Shown here: piece after piece, positions 10,401 to 19,120 of the stretch
Numbering within the stretch: position 1 is the first letter of the stretch
How the letters are laid out: each line of letters starts with the position of its first letter
Assembly: GCF_002261335.1 (NCBI RefSeq)
Contig: NZ_NEVL01000006.1
Location: 186,001 to 250,000, forward strand
Reading direction: 5' to 3'
DNA length: 64,000 nt
From: Bordetella genomosp. 1
Lineage (GTDB): Bacteria; Pseudomonadota; Gammaproteobacteria; Burkholderiales; Burkholderiaceae_B
Notes under the pieces: generated by a model
Databases searched by the model: none
Told to the model about the DNA's origin: nothing
Seen by the model: the letters and a program-made list of their open reading frames with translations, nothing else
Position numbers and translations under genes: made by a program

Positions 10401-11122
10401 GGCAGCTTGGCGCCGAAGCACAGCGCCGAGTCGCGCGCGGGCGCGGAGCCGGTGAGATCGAGGCGGGCCACCGTCGGCCACGGCGCCGCCAGGCGGGCCA
10501 CCTCGGCCTCGCCCTGCAAGGCCAGCTGCGCCTGCGGGTGCCGGGCGCGCAGGCTGTCGATGCGCAGGCGCGCACCCGGCGCCTCGGCCGTACCGGCCTG
10601 CAGCGAGGCCACCAGATCGCCGAGCTCCAGCGGCAGCAGGTCGGTCACGCTGCCGTCGGCGGCGCGGCGCGTGAGCGCGAACGCGCCGAGCGCGACCCGA
10701 TCGAGCGCCAGCGCCACCGGCAGGTCGAGATGATCGAAGGGCTCGCCGGGCGGCGTGTCGGGCTCGGCTTCGGCGGCGGGCGGCAGGCCCACCGCGATCC
10801 GGTCGGCGGAGAGCTCGCGCACGTGCAGGCGGCCGCGCGACAGATCGCTCCAGTCCACGTCGAGCCAGAGATTGGCGGCCTCGATGTCGGTGTCGGCCAC
10901 GCTGACCTGCAGCCTGCCGACCCGCAGGCCCAGCAGCACGCTGCCCTCGACGCGCTCGACCTGGCCGCCCAGGTACTGCACGGCCGAGGTCACGAGCAGG
11001 CGCGAGCCGGTCTGCGAACCGAGCAGCCAGAACACGCCCAGGGCCAGCAGCACGGCGCACATGGCCAGGCCCGGCAACCACCAGACCAGGATCTGTCGGA
11101 GTAGCGCGCGCAGGAACCTCAA
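7409..11122 (-). CDS. tamB: Translocation and assembly module subunit TamB
   Basis: A 1237-residue AsmA-like, DUF490-containing protein. One N-terminal membrane anchor (about residues 12-35) tethers it to the inner membrane. The long periplasmic body is repetitive beta structure, predicted to form a lipid-carrying groove, and the conserved C-terminal domain ends ARGLSLDLKGGTVNGIALVY. With TamA it links inner and outer membranes and is implicated in outer-membrane protein or autotransporter assembly and in anterograde phospholipid transport. Its start overlaps the tamA stop by 4 bp (ATGA), so translation is coupled. The length is comparable to E. coli TamB (1259). Confidence 0.93.
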   Translation of the reverse strand: MRFLRALLRQILVWWLPGLAMCAVLLALGVFWLLGSQTGSRLLVTSAVQYLGGQVERVEGSVLLGLRVGRLQVSVADTDIEAANLWLDVDWSDLSRGRLHVRELSADRIAVGLPPAAEAEPDTPPGEPFDHLDLPVALALDRVALGAFALTRRAADGSVTDLLPLELGDLVASLQAGTAEAPGARLRIDSLRARHPQAQLALQGEAEVARLAAPWPTVARLDLTGSAPARDSALCFGAKLPGAASARALRTEAGRIAGGQAANEVAGAGAQRLMQPALDGDAALMEAALARLDGMAATGLCPVGLKLEARGSLEALNVVLDGTGSGLSVHALADLLPQAAFPVQRATLDIERDDGSSLAARLGLAPVPDAPARHRLEARLDASKLDLGSLLGDLIPPAVLSAEAELDAELQDLSVLRQATLSLKLGDDSRWNRQPLSGRIAAEWATRVPAEGEAAARQGLPGLPAGASIPRFETDLKLGPNRIRGNGALTEATGKLQLDVQAPRLDAFWPGLPGGATAKFAIDGAMASHKGSLEATYTPPSPRPRVLGSAPAQASLRFEGGWGEEAGKPGTAGWRGNVSRVQAASAGFSAEIAGPVALAYVPDAVAPAPQWRVGAATLTARFPDAQTLSIRHAASQGRTGQWQTAGGADNLVLRTSMLRQVLMALDPEAVARAEREAGRVNPDSPAAQRRIALDASWDLKFAGSLGGKVRIARRDGDLMVPGDPPIPLGLRTLVLDATATPGEGGASRLAANLALQTEKMGGVNATANATLRGLALDPRQPIRANVNADISDLAWLGLFVGDALELGGALKANVQAQGTLAGKWSATGTIAGDKLRVVRIDDGVRLLDGTLRARLQDDRVILDSLRFPAVLRVMPAEWRTKEWITTNKDAKGGFVEARGEWALSASRGNVRVQLHRFPALQRSDRYAMVSGNIDINAALPRLDITGDLTADAGWVSLEILQGVPSLDDDVKVVRAGDKKAAGGTPMQVGMNLKFDMGPRFYITGMGLDAGLLGSIQILLQEGRLTGMGALRTRGGGIEAYGQKLRLRRGTLTFQGRLDNPLLDIEALRTGEQVEAGVRVSGTAQRPRIDLVSYPDVSDVEKLSWLVLGRGPDSGGGDTALLLSIGTALLGGGEPLYKQFGLDDVSVRTGAIGSSGSILPDRTVAGQVNRDSDSDLATQFLVASKRFSNDITLSIEQALSGSETVGRASYRIARGLSLDLKGGTVNGIALVYRWLIDD

Positions 11123-13026
11123 AACGCGATCCCCAGCGAGAAGTGCAGGCGCAGGTCGCGCTCGCGCTGGCCATAGGCCACGTCGAGGAACAGCGGGCCG
11201 GCGGGCGTGCGCACCCGCGCGCCCACGCCGTAACCCAGCGCGATGTCCATCGACCCGAACGACTCGGCCGCGTCACCGGCATCGACGAAGAAGCCGATGC
11301 CCCAGCGGTCGTTCAGGTAGTGGTCGTACTCGAGGCTGGCCACCGCCAGGGTCGGCGCCCCGACGGTCGCGTCGTTCTGCTTCAGGCCGATGCTCTGGAA
11401 TTTGTAGCCGCGGATCGAGCGCGCGCCGCCGGTGCGAAAGCCGAAGTCGTCGGGCACGCGCGTGCGGGTGTTGGACCAGACCCGGCCGACCTCGCCGCGC
11501 AGCGTCAGCACGTCGCGCTCGCCCACCGGCCACCACTTCTGGCCGCGCAGGCGCAGCCGGGTGTAGGGGCTGCCGTCGTCGAGCGTCACGCCCACGCCGC
11601 CGCCCAGCGCGATCAGGTTGCCCTCGCGCGGATCGTATTTGTTGTCCACGTCGCGCCGCAGCCATTCGCCGGTCACGGTGGCCGTGGGCAGGTCGTAGGT
11701 GTCGCCGCCATCGATCTTGACGTGGTCGTGCGCCAGCAGCAGACCCCAGCGGGTCTCGTACTCGACGCGGCTGTCGCCCGCGCCCTTGCGCTCCTGGCTG
11801 CGCGTGAGACCGAGCGCGTAGCGGGTCACGTTCAGGCCCTGGATGTCGGAATGATCGAACAGCAGGCCGATGGAATCGCGCCGGCCGCGCGCATCCGGCG
11901 GCAGCGTGAAGTCGGCATAGGCGCGCTGGCGCAGGCGGTCCACGCCGAAGCCGGTTTCCATCGTGAGCGGATGGCCGAACACCACGTTCTGGCGATAGAG
12001 CGCCTCGAGACGCGCACCGGCCTCGTCGTCCACGCCGATCGATACCGACGCCCGCTTGGGCGGCGCCTCGACCACGCGCACGTCGACCGGCAAGGTGACC
12101 TCGCCATCCGAATCGACCGGCTGGGCGCGCCGCACGCCGGGCGCGCCGGACACGTCGGGATCGCCGGCCGGCTGGGCCGCCGCCAGGCCGCTCGAGCCGG
12201 GCGCGCGCGCCTCCTTGCTCGGCGCGGTGGCCTGTGCCGGCGCCTCCGAGCGCTCGCCGTCGGGCTGGCGCAGCGTCACGAAGGCGCCGCGGAAGAACGC
12301 GGTCGACTGCAGCTCCTGCTGCCATTGATCGAGCTGGTCCTGGCTGTAGTCGGCGCCCTCGCTGTAGCGCACGTAGCGGCGGATCAGACGTTCCGGCACG
12401 CGCTCGAGGCCCTCGGTCTGGAGCGCGCCGAGGCGCACGCGCGGGCCGCTGTCGATGGTGACGGTGAGATGGACCAGGCCGCTTTCCGCATCGACCTCGG
12501 CGCTGGAGCCGGTCATGCGCGCCAGCAGGAACTCGCGCGAGCCCACGGCGTCGAGCAGCGACGACTTGGCACGGTTCCAGTCGGCGTTGATGAAGGGCTG
12601 GCCCTGCTTCAGCGACCAGCTGTCGCGCAGCTGCTGCACGCGCGCGGCGTATTCCGCGCGGGTGATGCGGCCGGTGAAGGCCAGGTCGACGTCGGCCACG
12701 CGGGCCTGCGGCCCGGCCTTGATGACGATGTCCCAGGTTTCGCCGCCCACGTCGGTGCCCGGCGTGAGCGTGACCTCGGGCGTGAAATAGCCCTGCGTGG
12801 CGAGCGCGGCCAGCGTGGCGTCGCGCGCGCGGCGCCGCAGCCGGTTGATTTCGCCGCCGTCCTGGTCTTCGGCCAGGCGCGCGATGGCGCCGACCGCCTG
12901 CGTGATGGCCTGCAGCGCGGCAGGCGGCACCCCGCCCGGATCGATGACGATTTCAGGCAACTCGGCATACGCCGTTTCCGCCACCAGAAGGCTTGCGAGC
13001 AATACCCCGCCCAGGAGCCTCCGCAT
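11119..13026 (-). CDS. tamA: Omp85-family outer-membrane protein TamA
   Basis: A 635-residue protein. It has a Sec signal peptide (MRRLLGGVLLASLLVAETAYA), POTRA-like repeats to about residue 250, and a 16-strand Omp85 barrel. The barrel carries the family lid motif GGARSIRGY, and the C-terminal strand ends FSLGIAF with a terminal Phe. It is the outer-membrane partner of TamB. Residues of about 255-308 form an Ala/Pro/Ser-rich low-complexity insert between the last POTRA and the barrel. Only 3 bp separate it from apbC upstream, and it overlaps tamB downstream by 4 bp, so the three genes form one operon. Confidence 0.92.
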   Translation of the reverse strand: MRRLLGGVLLASLLVAETAYAELPEIVIDPGGVPPAALQAITQAVGAIARLAEDQDGGEINRLRRRARDATLAALATQGYFTPEVTLTPGTDVGGETWDIVIKAGPQARVADVDLAFTGRITRAEYAARVQQLRDSWSLKQGQPFINADWNRAKSSLLDAVGSREFLLARMTGSSAEVDAESGLVHLTVTIDSGPRVRLGALQTEGLERVPERLIRRYVRYSEGADYSQDQLDQWQQELQSTAFFRGAFVTLRQPDGERSEAPAQATAPSKEARAPGSSGLAAAQPAGDPDVSGAPGVRRAQPVDSDGEVTLPVDVRVVEAPPKRASVSIGVDDEAGARLEALYRQNVVFGHPLTMETGFGVDRLRQRAYADFTLPPDARGRRDSIGLLFDHSDIQGLNVTRYALGLTRSQERKGAGDSRVEYETRWGLLLAHDHVKIDGGDTYDLPTATVTGEWLRRDVDNKYDPREGNLIALGGGVGVTLDDGSPYTRLRLRGQKWWPVGERDVLTLRGEVGRVWSNTRTRVPDDFGFRTGGARSIRGYKFQSIGLKQNDATVGAPTLAVASLEYDHYLNDRWGIGFFVDAGDAAESFGSMDIALGYGVGARVRTPAGPLFLDVAYGQRERDLRLHFSLGIAF

Positions 13027-13029
13027 GCC

Positions 13030-14118
13030 TCAGCTGGGCCGCTGCTGGACCACGACGGAGGGCATGCGGCCCGCCATGTCGCGCGGCAGCGCGGCGACTC
13101 CCGCTGCCAGTTTGATCGCGATGTCGCGATAGCGTTTTGCGGCTTCGCTGTCGGGCGCGGACACCACGGTGGGCGCGCCGGCGTCGGTGCTCTCGCGGAT
13201 CGCGAGCTCGAGCGGCAGGCTGCCCAGCCAGGGCACCGTGTATTGCTCGGCCATGCGCTGGCCGCCGCCCTCGCCGAAGATGTGTTCGGCGTGGCCGCAG
13301 TTCGAGCACACGTGGATGGCCATGTTTTCGACGATGCCCAGGATCGGCACCTCGACCTTCTGGAACATGCGCAGGCCCTTGCGCGCGTCGAGCAGCGCGA
13401 TGTCCTGCGGCGTGGTCACGATCACCGCGCCCACCACCGGCACCTTCTGCGCCAGCGTGAGCGCCACGTCGCCGGTGCCCGGCGGCATGTCGACGATCAG
13501 ATAGTCGAGGTCGCGCCAGTTGGTCTGGCGCAGCAACTGCTCGAGCGCCTGCGTGACCATCGGGCCGCGCCAGATGGCGGGCGAATCGGCGTCGATCAGG
13601 AAGCCGATCGAGTTGGCCTGGATGCCATGGCCGACCAGCGGCTCCATGGATTTGTTGTCGAGGCTCTCCGGCTTGCCGCTGATGCCCAGCATGGTGGGCA
13701 CGCTGGGGCCGTAGATGTCGGCATCGAGCACACCCACCTGCGCGCCCTGCGCGGAGAGGGCCAGCGCCAGGTTGACGGCGGTGGTGCTCTTGCCCACGCC
13801 GCCCTTGCCCGAGGCGACGGCGATGATGTTGCGCACGTTGGGCAGCGGCTTCAGGCCGCGCTGCACCGCGTGCACGCCGGCGCGGCCGTCGATGGCGATG
13901 TCGGCGCGCACGCCGGCCGCCGCCAGGGCGGCCTGGGCCCGGGTGGCGAGGTCGCGGGCGGCATCCTGCGACGGATAGCCGAGCGCAAGGCGAACGCGGG
14001 CCGCATCGCCCTCGATCTGGATGTCACGATCTTTTACAGTTGCGCCGACGTCCACGCCGCTCGCGGCATCGGTCAGACCGCGCAGCGCGGCGCGGATTTG
14101 CTCTATCGTTATACTCAT
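13030..14118 (-). CDS. apbC: Iron-sulfur cluster carrier ATPase ApbC/Mrp
   Basis: A 362-residue P-loop ATPase of the Mrp/NBP35 family. An N-terminal DUF59-like domain (about 1-85) is followed by the deviant Walker A in ASGKGGVGKSTTAVNLALAL. The cluster-binding CxxC is CSNCGHAEHIF. It is thought to bind and deliver Fe-S clusters to apo-proteins in the cytosol. The gene is first in an operon with tamA, 3 bp downstream. It diverges from a small membrane-protein gene, with about 100 bp between starts, which probably holds both promoters. In many beta-proteobacteria this gene is instead close to metG, which is also true here. Confidence 0.95.
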   Translation of the reverse strand: MSITIEQIRAALRGLTDAASGVDVGATVKDRDIQIEGDAARVRLALGYPSQDAARDLATRAQAALAAAGVRADIAIDGRAGVHAVQRGLKPLPNVRNIIAVASGKGGVGKSTTAVNLALALSAQGAQVGVLDADIYGPSVPTMLGISGKPESLDNKSMEPLVGHGIQANSIGFLIDADSPAIWRGPMVTQALEQLLRQTNWRDLDYLIVDMPPGTGDVALTLAQKVPVVGAVIVTTPQDIALLDARKGLRMFQKVEVPILGIVENMAIHVCSNCGHAEHIFGEGGGQRMAEQYTVPWLGSLPLELAIRESTDAGAPTVVSAPDSEAAKRYRDIAIKLAAGVAALPRDMAGRMPSVVVQQRPS

Positions 14119-14219
14119 GACACTATGATTCCATAGGCAGTCAAGGCTGCCCTTAAGTCTGTTACCGCAAGGATAGCGGATCGGCGGGAACCTTTAGCTG
14201 TGATTTACATCCTATATAC

Positions 14220-14495
14220 ATGATCGACGCTCTCATCCGTTTCCTTCGCGCCATCCCCGTCATCCTGCTGGGTATCGTAGGCATGCTGATGGCATTGGTC
14301 TTCATGGCCTCGACCGCGGTCGCCCTGGGCATCCTCTACGTGGTGGCCAAGGTGCGCGGCAAGCCGTTCGGCGTGCGCTCCTACTGGAGCCAGCGCCAGG
14401 CAGGCCGTGCAGGCAGCCCCTTTGCCGGCGCCGCGCCGTTCCGCAATCCGCCGGCTGGCGACGTCATCGACGTCGAGGCCCGCGAAATCCGCTGA
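14220..14495 (+). CDS. Small inner-membrane protein, hypothetical
   Basis: A 91-residue protein with one or two adjoining membrane segments (about residues 12-46, very hydrophobic, rich in Leu, Ile, Val and Met), then a basic stretch (KVRGKPFGVRSYWSQRQAGR) and a hydrophilic tail ending DVIDVEAREIR. I do not recognise a family. It lies between the divergent apbC operon and metG. No clear ribosome site precedes the ATG; instead an AT-rich CCTATATAC touches it, so the transcript may have little or no leader. Hydropathy, frame and context support a real gene. Confidence 0.65.
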   Translation: MIDALIRFLRAIPVILLGIVGMLMALVFMASTAVALGILYVVAKVRGKPFGVRSYWSQRQAGRAGSPFAGAAPFRNPPAGDVIDVEAREIR

Positions 14496-14496
14496 T

Positions 14497-14533
14497 CCCC
14501 GCCCTCTCCTGCCCCGCCCTCTCCTGCCCCGCC
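14497..14533. repeat. Short direct repeat, 15-bp unit, 2.5 copies
   Basis: The unit CCCCGCCCTCTCCTG occurs twice in tandem and then continues for seven bases. It starts immediately after the stop of the small membrane-protein gene. It is pyrimidine-rich on the coding strand and could reflect slippage or serve as a Rho loading stretch. Confidence 0.75.
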
Positions 14534-14730
14534 GGCGCGCTGCCCATGGCGCCGCGCTGATGCCAGGCCTCCCGACCAGGGACAGTCGCCATGCGCGCCT
14601 GTCCCTGATTGCGTCTGCGCCCCGGGCCGCGACGCCGCCTTGACGCCTCCGGGCGCCCCTGCGCGCGGGGCCGCGGCCGAATGGCCCTAAAATAGCCCGC
14701 TCATCCCGCCCTTCAACCGTCAGATACGTC

Positions 14731-16806
14731 ATGTCACGCACGCTATTCGTCACCACTGCTTTGCCTTACGCCAACGGTTCGTTCCACATCGGCCACATCA
14801 TGGAGTACATCCAGGCCGACATCTGGGTCCGTTCGATGCGAATGGCGGGGCACACGGTGCACTTCGTGGGCGCGGACGACGCGCACGGCGCCCCCATCAT
14901 GTTGAAGGCCGAGAAGGAAGGCATCACGCCGCAGGAGCTGGTCGCGCGCTACGCCGGCGAGCGCCCGCGCTATCTCGATGGCTTCCACATCCGCTTCGAT
15001 CACTGGCACAGCACCGACTCCGCCGAGAACGTCGCGCTGTCGCACGAAATCTATGGCGCGCTCAAGGCGCAGGGCCTGATCGAAACGCGCTCCATCGAGC
15101 AGTTCTACGATCCGGTCAAGGGCATGTTCCTGGCCGACCGCTACATCAAGGGCGAGTGCCCGCGCTGCCACGCCAAGGACCAATACGGCGACTCCTGCGA
15201 GGTCTGCGGCGCGGTCTACGCGCCCACCGAGCTGATCAATCCGTATTCGGCCCTGACCGGCGCCACCCCGGTGCTCAAGAGCTCCGACCACTTCTTCTTC
15301 AAGCTGTCGGATCCGCGCTGCGTGGAATTCCTGCAGCAATGGACCAACGGCAGCAACCGCCAGGGCCAGCGCCATCTGCAGGCCGAGGTGCAGGCCAAGA
15401 CGCGCGAGTGGCTCGGCGGCGACGATGGCGAGGCCAAGCTGGGCGACTGGGACATCTCCCGTGACGCGCCCTACTTCGGCATCGAGATCCCCGATGCGCC
15501 GGGCAAGTACTTCTACGTCTGGCTCGACGCGCCGGTGGGCTACCTCGCCTCGCTGAAGTCGTACTGCGCCGTCAAGGGCCTGGACTTCGACGCGCTGCTC
15601 GACCCGGCCGGCAGCACCGAGCAGGTCCACTTCATCGGCAAGGACATCATCTATTTCCACGCCCTGTTCTGGCCCGCCATGCTCAAGTTCGCCGGCCGCA
15701 AGACGCCCGACGCGCTGAACGTGCACGGCTTCATCACGGTGAGCGGCGAGAAGATGTCCAAGAGCCGCGGCACCGGCATCTCGCCGCTGCGCTACCTCGA
15801 GGTCGGCATGGACGCCGAGTGGCTGCGCTACTACATCGCCGCCAAGCTCAACGCCCGCGTCGAAGACATGGACTTCAATCCGGAAGACTTCATTGCGCGC
15901 GTCAACAGCGACCTGGTGGGCAAGTACGTCAACATCGCCAGCCGCGCCGCCACGTTCATCACGCGCCACTTCGATGGCAAGCTGGGCTACCAGGGCGACA
16001 CCGCCGCGCTGGCCGCCGAGTATGGCCGTGCCGCCGACGAGATCCGCGCCGCGCTCGAGGCGCGCGAATACAACCGCGCCATCCGCGAAATCATGGCGCA
16101 CGCCGACCGCATCAACCAGGCGTTCGACGCCGCGCAGCCGTGGGTGCTCGCCAAGGGCCTGGCCGACGCGCCGCAGTCGCAGCGCGACCAGCTCCAGGAC
16201 GTCTGCTCGCGCGCGCTGGCCGGCTTCAAGGCCCTGTCGGTGATGCTCGCGCCGGTGCTGCCCGCGCTGTCGAACCGCGTCGCCCGCGAGCTGTTCGGCG
16301 CCGCGCAAGACTTCGTCTGGGCCGATGCCGCCGAGCTGCCCGCCCAGGTCGCGCCGTTCAAGCACCTGATGCAGCGGGTCGAGCCCAAGATGCTCGACGA
16401 CCTGTTCGAGCCGCCCGCGGCCCCGGTGGAAGCCGCCCCGCTGCCCGGTGGCGAGGCCCTGGCCGACACCATCACCATCGACGACTTCGCCAAGGTCGAT
16501 CTGCGCATCGCCAAGATCGTCAATTGCGAGCACGTCGAAGGCTCGACCAAGCTGCTGCGCCTCACGCTCGACGTGGGCGAGGGCCGCCATCGCAACGTGT
16601 TCTCCGGCATCAAGTCGGCCTACAAGCCCGAAGACCTGATCGGCAAGCTCACGGTGATGGTCGCCAACCTGGCGCCGCGCAAGATGAAGTTCGGCGTCTC
16701 CGAGGGCATGGTGCTGGCCGCCAGCCACGCCGACGAGAAGACCGACGCGGGCATCTATGTGCTCGAGCCCTTCCCCGGCGCCCAGCCCGGCATGCGCGTG
16801 CGCTGA
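14731..16806 (+). CDS. metG: Methionyl-tRNA synthetase
   Basis: A 691-residue class I aminoacyl-tRNA synthetase that charges tRNA-Met. [11 protein letters not shown] holds the HIGH motif (about residue 20), and [11 protein letters not shown] the KMSKS loop (about residue 341). A zinc knuckle occupies residues 143-162 ([18 protein letters not shown]). The C-terminal EMAP-like tRNA-binding/dimerisation domain is present from about residue 583 ([19 protein letters not shown]), giving the long MetG1 form. A TAAAAT element 35-40 bp upstream is a plausible -10. It ends at a strong bidirectional terminator. Confidence 0.98.
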   Translation: MSRTLFVTTALPYANGSFHIGHIMEYIQADIWVRSMRMAGHTVHFVGADDAHGAPIMLKAEKEGITPQELVARYAGERPRYLDGFHIRFDHWHSTDSAENVALSHEIYGALKAQGLIETRSIEQFYDPVKGMFLADRYIKGECPRCHAKDQYGDSCEVCGAVYAPTELINPYSALTGATPVLKSSDHFFFKLSDPRCVEFLQQWTNGSNRQGQRHLQAEVQAKTREWLGGDDGEAKLGDWDISRDAPYFGIEIPDAPGKYFYVWLDAPVGYLASLKSYCAVKGLDFDALLDPAGSTEQVHFIGKDIIYFHALFWPAMLKFAGRKTPDALNVHGFITVSGEKMSKSRGTGISPLRYLEVGMDAEWLRYYIAAKLNARVEDMDFNPEDFIARVNSDLVGKYVNIASRAATFITRHFDGKLGYQGDTAALAAEYGRAADEIRAALEAREYNRAIREIMAHADRINQAFDAAQPWVLAKGLADAPQSQRDQLQDVCSRALAGFKALSVMLAPVLPALSNRVARELFGAAQDFVWADAAELPAQVAPFKHLMQRVEPKMLDDLFEPPAAPVEAAPLPGGEALADTITIDDFAKVDLRIAKIVNCEHVEGSTKLLRLTLDVGEGRHRNVFSGIKSAYKPEDLIGKLTVMVANLAPRKMKFGVSEGMVLAASHADEKTDAGIYVLEPFPGAQPGMRVR

Positions 16807-16822
16807 TCCGGCTGGCAAGCAC

Positions 16823-16856
16823 AAAAAACCCGCCTGGCACGCCAGGCGGGTTTTTT
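16823..16856. terminator. Bidirectional intrinsic terminator between metG and trhO
   Basis: ACCCGCCTGGC and GCCAGGCGGGT form a perfect stem with a 2-base centre, bordered by A6 on the left and T6 on the right. It can therefore stop transcription from metG on the plus strand and from trhO on the minus strand. Confidence 0.95.
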
Positions 16857-16870
16857 ATTGCCTGCGCGGA

Positions 16871-17608
16871 TCAGGGCTGCTCGGGCGCCAGGGCGGGATC
16901 GAGCGAGATGCGCTCGTCGAACACGAAGCAGTTGCCCTCGTAGCCGGGGCCGCCCGTCTCTTCGAAGTACTTCAGGATGCCGCCCTCGAGCTGGTAGACG
17001 TGCTCGATGCCGATCTCGTTCATGTAGATGGCAGCCTTCTCACAGCGGATGCCGCCGGTGCAGAAACTCACCACGGTCTTGCCTTCGAGCTCGGCGCGAT
17101 GCGCCTGCACCGCATCGGGGAACTGCGTGAAGCGGTCGATGCGCCAGTCGATCGCATTGGCGAAGGTGCCGACGTCGACCTCGAACGCATTGCGCGTGTC
17201 CAGCATCACGACCGGACGGCCGGTGTCGTCGGCGCCCTGCGCGAGCCAGCGCGCCAGGGTCTGCGCATCGACGGCGGGCGCACGGCCCGCCTCGGGGCGG
17301 ATCGTGGGATGGTTCATGCGGATGATCTCGCGCTTCACCTTCACCAGCATCTTGCCGAACGGCACGTCGGCCGATTCGCTGTACTTCACCTCGAGATCGG
17401 CAAAGCGCACGTCGCGCCGCAGCTCGGCCAGGAAGGCCTCGATGGCCTCGCCCGCGCCGGCCAGGAACAGGTTGATGCCTTCCTCGGCCAGCAGGATGGT
17501 GCCCTTGAGCGCGAGCGCGGACGTGAGCGCGCGCAGCTGCGTGCGCAGGACATCGGGTTCGTCGATGGTGACGAACTTGTAGGCGGCGATATTGACGACG
17601 AGAGTCAT
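16871..17608 (-). CDS. trhO: tRNA uridine(34) hydroxylase, rhodanese family (UPF0176)
   Basis: A 245-residue member of the YceA/TrhO family, which makes 5-hydroxyuridine at the wobble position of certain tRNAs. An N-terminal acylphosphatase-like domain (about 1-90, [19 protein letters not shown]) precedes a rhodanese domain. The active-site loop is [12 protein letters not shown], with the catalytic Cys. It is shorter than E. coli TrhO (350) because it lacks the C-terminal extension, as is common in beta-proteobacteria. It lies 52 bp downstream of the META/DUF4377 lipoprotein gene on the same strand, with a GC hairpin in the gap. Confidence 0.9.
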   Translation of the reverse strand: MTLVVNIAAYKFVTIDEPDVLRTQLRALTSALALKGTILLAEEGINLFLAGAGEAIEAFLAELRRDVRFADLEVKYSESADVPFGKMLVKVKREIIRMNHPTIRPEAGRAPAVDAQTLARWLAQGADDTGRPVVMLDTRNAFEVDVGTFANAIDWRIDRFTQFPDAVQAHRAELEGKTVVSFCTGGIRCEKAAIYMNEIGIEHVYQLEGGILKYFEETGGPGYEGNCFVFDERISLDPALAPEQP

Positions 17609-17660
17609 GATGATGAGGCCCGCGCGCGGCGCGGGCAGAAAGAAGAACGGCGGCTGGCGA

Positions 17661-18440
17661 TCAGGGCGTGACGACGCGCTGTTCGATCACCGCATCCAGC
17701 ACCCAGCGCACGGCGGATGCGTCGGCCGGCGGATTGGGATCGCGCTGCTCGACCACGCGCAGCCGGTATTCGATGCCGGGCTGGAAATTGAACCCCACGA
17801 TCTCCCCATACCACCGCTGCCAGGGCAAAGCGGGATTATCGCGCACCTGGTAGCACATGGCCTGGCCGGCGCCCGCGCTGCACGGCACGCGCTGGCCCGC
17901 CACGTACACCAGCTTGGTCGGACCCTGCTGGCCGCCCGCGATCGGATCGTTCTGTCGCGCGAAGTCGAGCACGTCGCCGCTGGCCAGCACCAGGGTCAGG
18001 CGGGCGGCGCGCGTGTCGTCGTTGAGCTTGCTGGCCGTGATGCGGGTGAGGCCCTCGAGGAAGTCGCGCTCGCGCTGCGCCGCGTCGCTGGACAGGCACG
18101 CCATCCGGGTCGAGATCGGCGGCTGGGTGACCACCAGCGTGCCGTTGGCCACCACGTACTCGCTGGCGTAGTTGTTGCAGCCGGCGAAGCCCGACAGGCG
18201 CGCGCGGCCCTGCTCGTGGGTGAACACCATGGTGATGGGCCGCTCGGCCTGGTGGCTGTGCGGCACCGGCCGCAGCGCGCCGCCGGGGCGGGTCCAGCGA
18301 GCCAGCTCCCAGCTGGTCTGGGCGAGCACATCCGACGACGGGGTGGCGGGGCCGCTGCCGCGCGGCGCGCTGGCGCAAGCCGTGAGGCCAAGAACGAGGG
18401 CCAGCGGCCAGAACAGGCGCAGGGAAAGAAAGGCGGGCAT
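17661..18440 (-). CDS. META and DUF4377 domain lipoprotein
   Basis: A 259-residue envelope protein with a lipoprotein signal peptide ([24 protein letters not shown], lipobox LTAC). The first half is a META/HslJ-like domain ([10 protein letters not shown] near the start, [13 protein letters not shown] in the middle). The second half fits DUF4377 ([18 protein letters not shown]). E. coli HslJ, a META protein, is linked to heat shock and novobiocin tolerance, but a role here is unproven. The downstream neighbour of a second META lipoprotein on the same strand, 92 bp away, it shares the QTSWEL.RWT and GF.GCN motifs with it, so they are likely tandem paralogues. Confidence 0.85.
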   Translation of the reverse strand: MPAFLSLRLFWPLALVLGLTACASAPRGSGPATPSSDVLAQTSWELARWTRPGGALRPVPHSHQAERPITMVFTHEQGRARLSGFAGCNNYASEYVVANGTLVVTQPPISTRMACLSSDAAQRERDFLEGLTRITASKLNDDTRAARLTLVLASGDVLDFARQNDPIAGGQQGPTKLVYVAGQRVPCSAGAGQAMCYQVRDNPALPWQRWYGEIVGFNFQPGIEYRLRVVEQRDPNPPADASAVRWVLDAVIEQRVVTP

Positions 18441-18532
18441 GTCGGCCTCCGACGAAACAGGGTGGGACGCGCGGCCGCCCCGCGGCCGGCGTCATGCCCC
18501 TATTTTAAATAGCCCGGACGACCCGCGCCGTA

Positions 18533-19060
18533 TCAGGGTGTAGGCGGATCCTGACGCCGGTCAAAGTCCAGCACCGCGCCGGACGACAGGGTGAAGGTCA
18601 GATGGCGCGGCGCCCCGCCCGCGTCCAGCGTGAAAGAGCGGATGTCGGTGAGCGCCTTCAGATAATCCGCTTCGAGTTTGCCGCGCGCCGGATCGGCGCA
18701 GGCCATGCGGGTCGAGGCGGGCGCGGTGATACTGAGTCGGCCGGATTCGAGGCGGTAGCTGCCCATATACCGGTTGCAGCCCGAAAATCCCTCGACCCGA
18801 TAATTCTTGCCTTGCGCCAGGAAGGTCAGTTTGATCGGCTCGCCATTATCGCCATGCGGTATCTCCCGCAGGCTGCGGTCGGCTTCGGTCCAGCGCGTCA
18901 GCTCCCAGGAAGTCTGCGCGAACGAATCCGCGCTGGTGCTGGCGTTGACCGCAGCGCTGCCTTCGGGGCGCGCCTGTCCGGTGTGCTGCGACGCGCAGCC
19001 GGCGAGCGCGGCCATCAGCAACGACAGCATGCAGACGCGCGCATAGCGGGAATTCGACAT
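18533..19060 (-). CDS. META domain lipoprotein
   Basis: A 175-residue lipoprotein: a signal peptide with lipobox LAGC (MLSLLMAALAGCASQHTGQ) followed by a single META domain (FAQTSWELTRWTEADRSL, VEGFSGCNRYMGSYRLES). It lacks the DUF4377 half of its neighbour. Both proteins keep a STRMAC segment and an LTLxLxSGxVLDFxRQxDP-type end of the META domain, which argues for duplication followed by loss or gain of the C-terminal domain. It would be anchored in the outer or inner membrane facing the periplasm. The ATG at 19060 is followed by a typical n-region (MSNSRYARVC). Confidence 0.85.
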   Translation of the reverse strand: MSNSRYARVCMLSLLMAALAGCASQHTGQARPEGSAAVNASTSADSFAQTSWELTRWTEADRSLREIPHGDNGEPIKLTFLAQGKNYRVEGFSGCNRYMGSYRLESGRLSITAPASTRMACADPARGKLEADYLKALTDIRSFTLDAGGAPRHLTFTLSSGAVLDFDRRQDPPTP

Positions 19061-19120
19061 GAACTAGCCTCCTGATTCGAAACAGCCCTTACTGTAACCG
19101 CAGCATCTGCCGTGCCGCGA

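Noticed and set aside
8378-14136. Two open frames of 900-1000 codons opposite tamB, tamA and apbC
   Set aside because: They mirror real genes with clear families, show no family motifs or ribosome sites, and are repetitive in His/Arg/Ala.
17609-17660. GC hairpin between the META/DUF4377 gene and trhO as a terminator
   Set aside because: CCCGCGC/GCGCGGG can pair, but there is no T tract and the region also holds the trhO translation start, so I do not call it.
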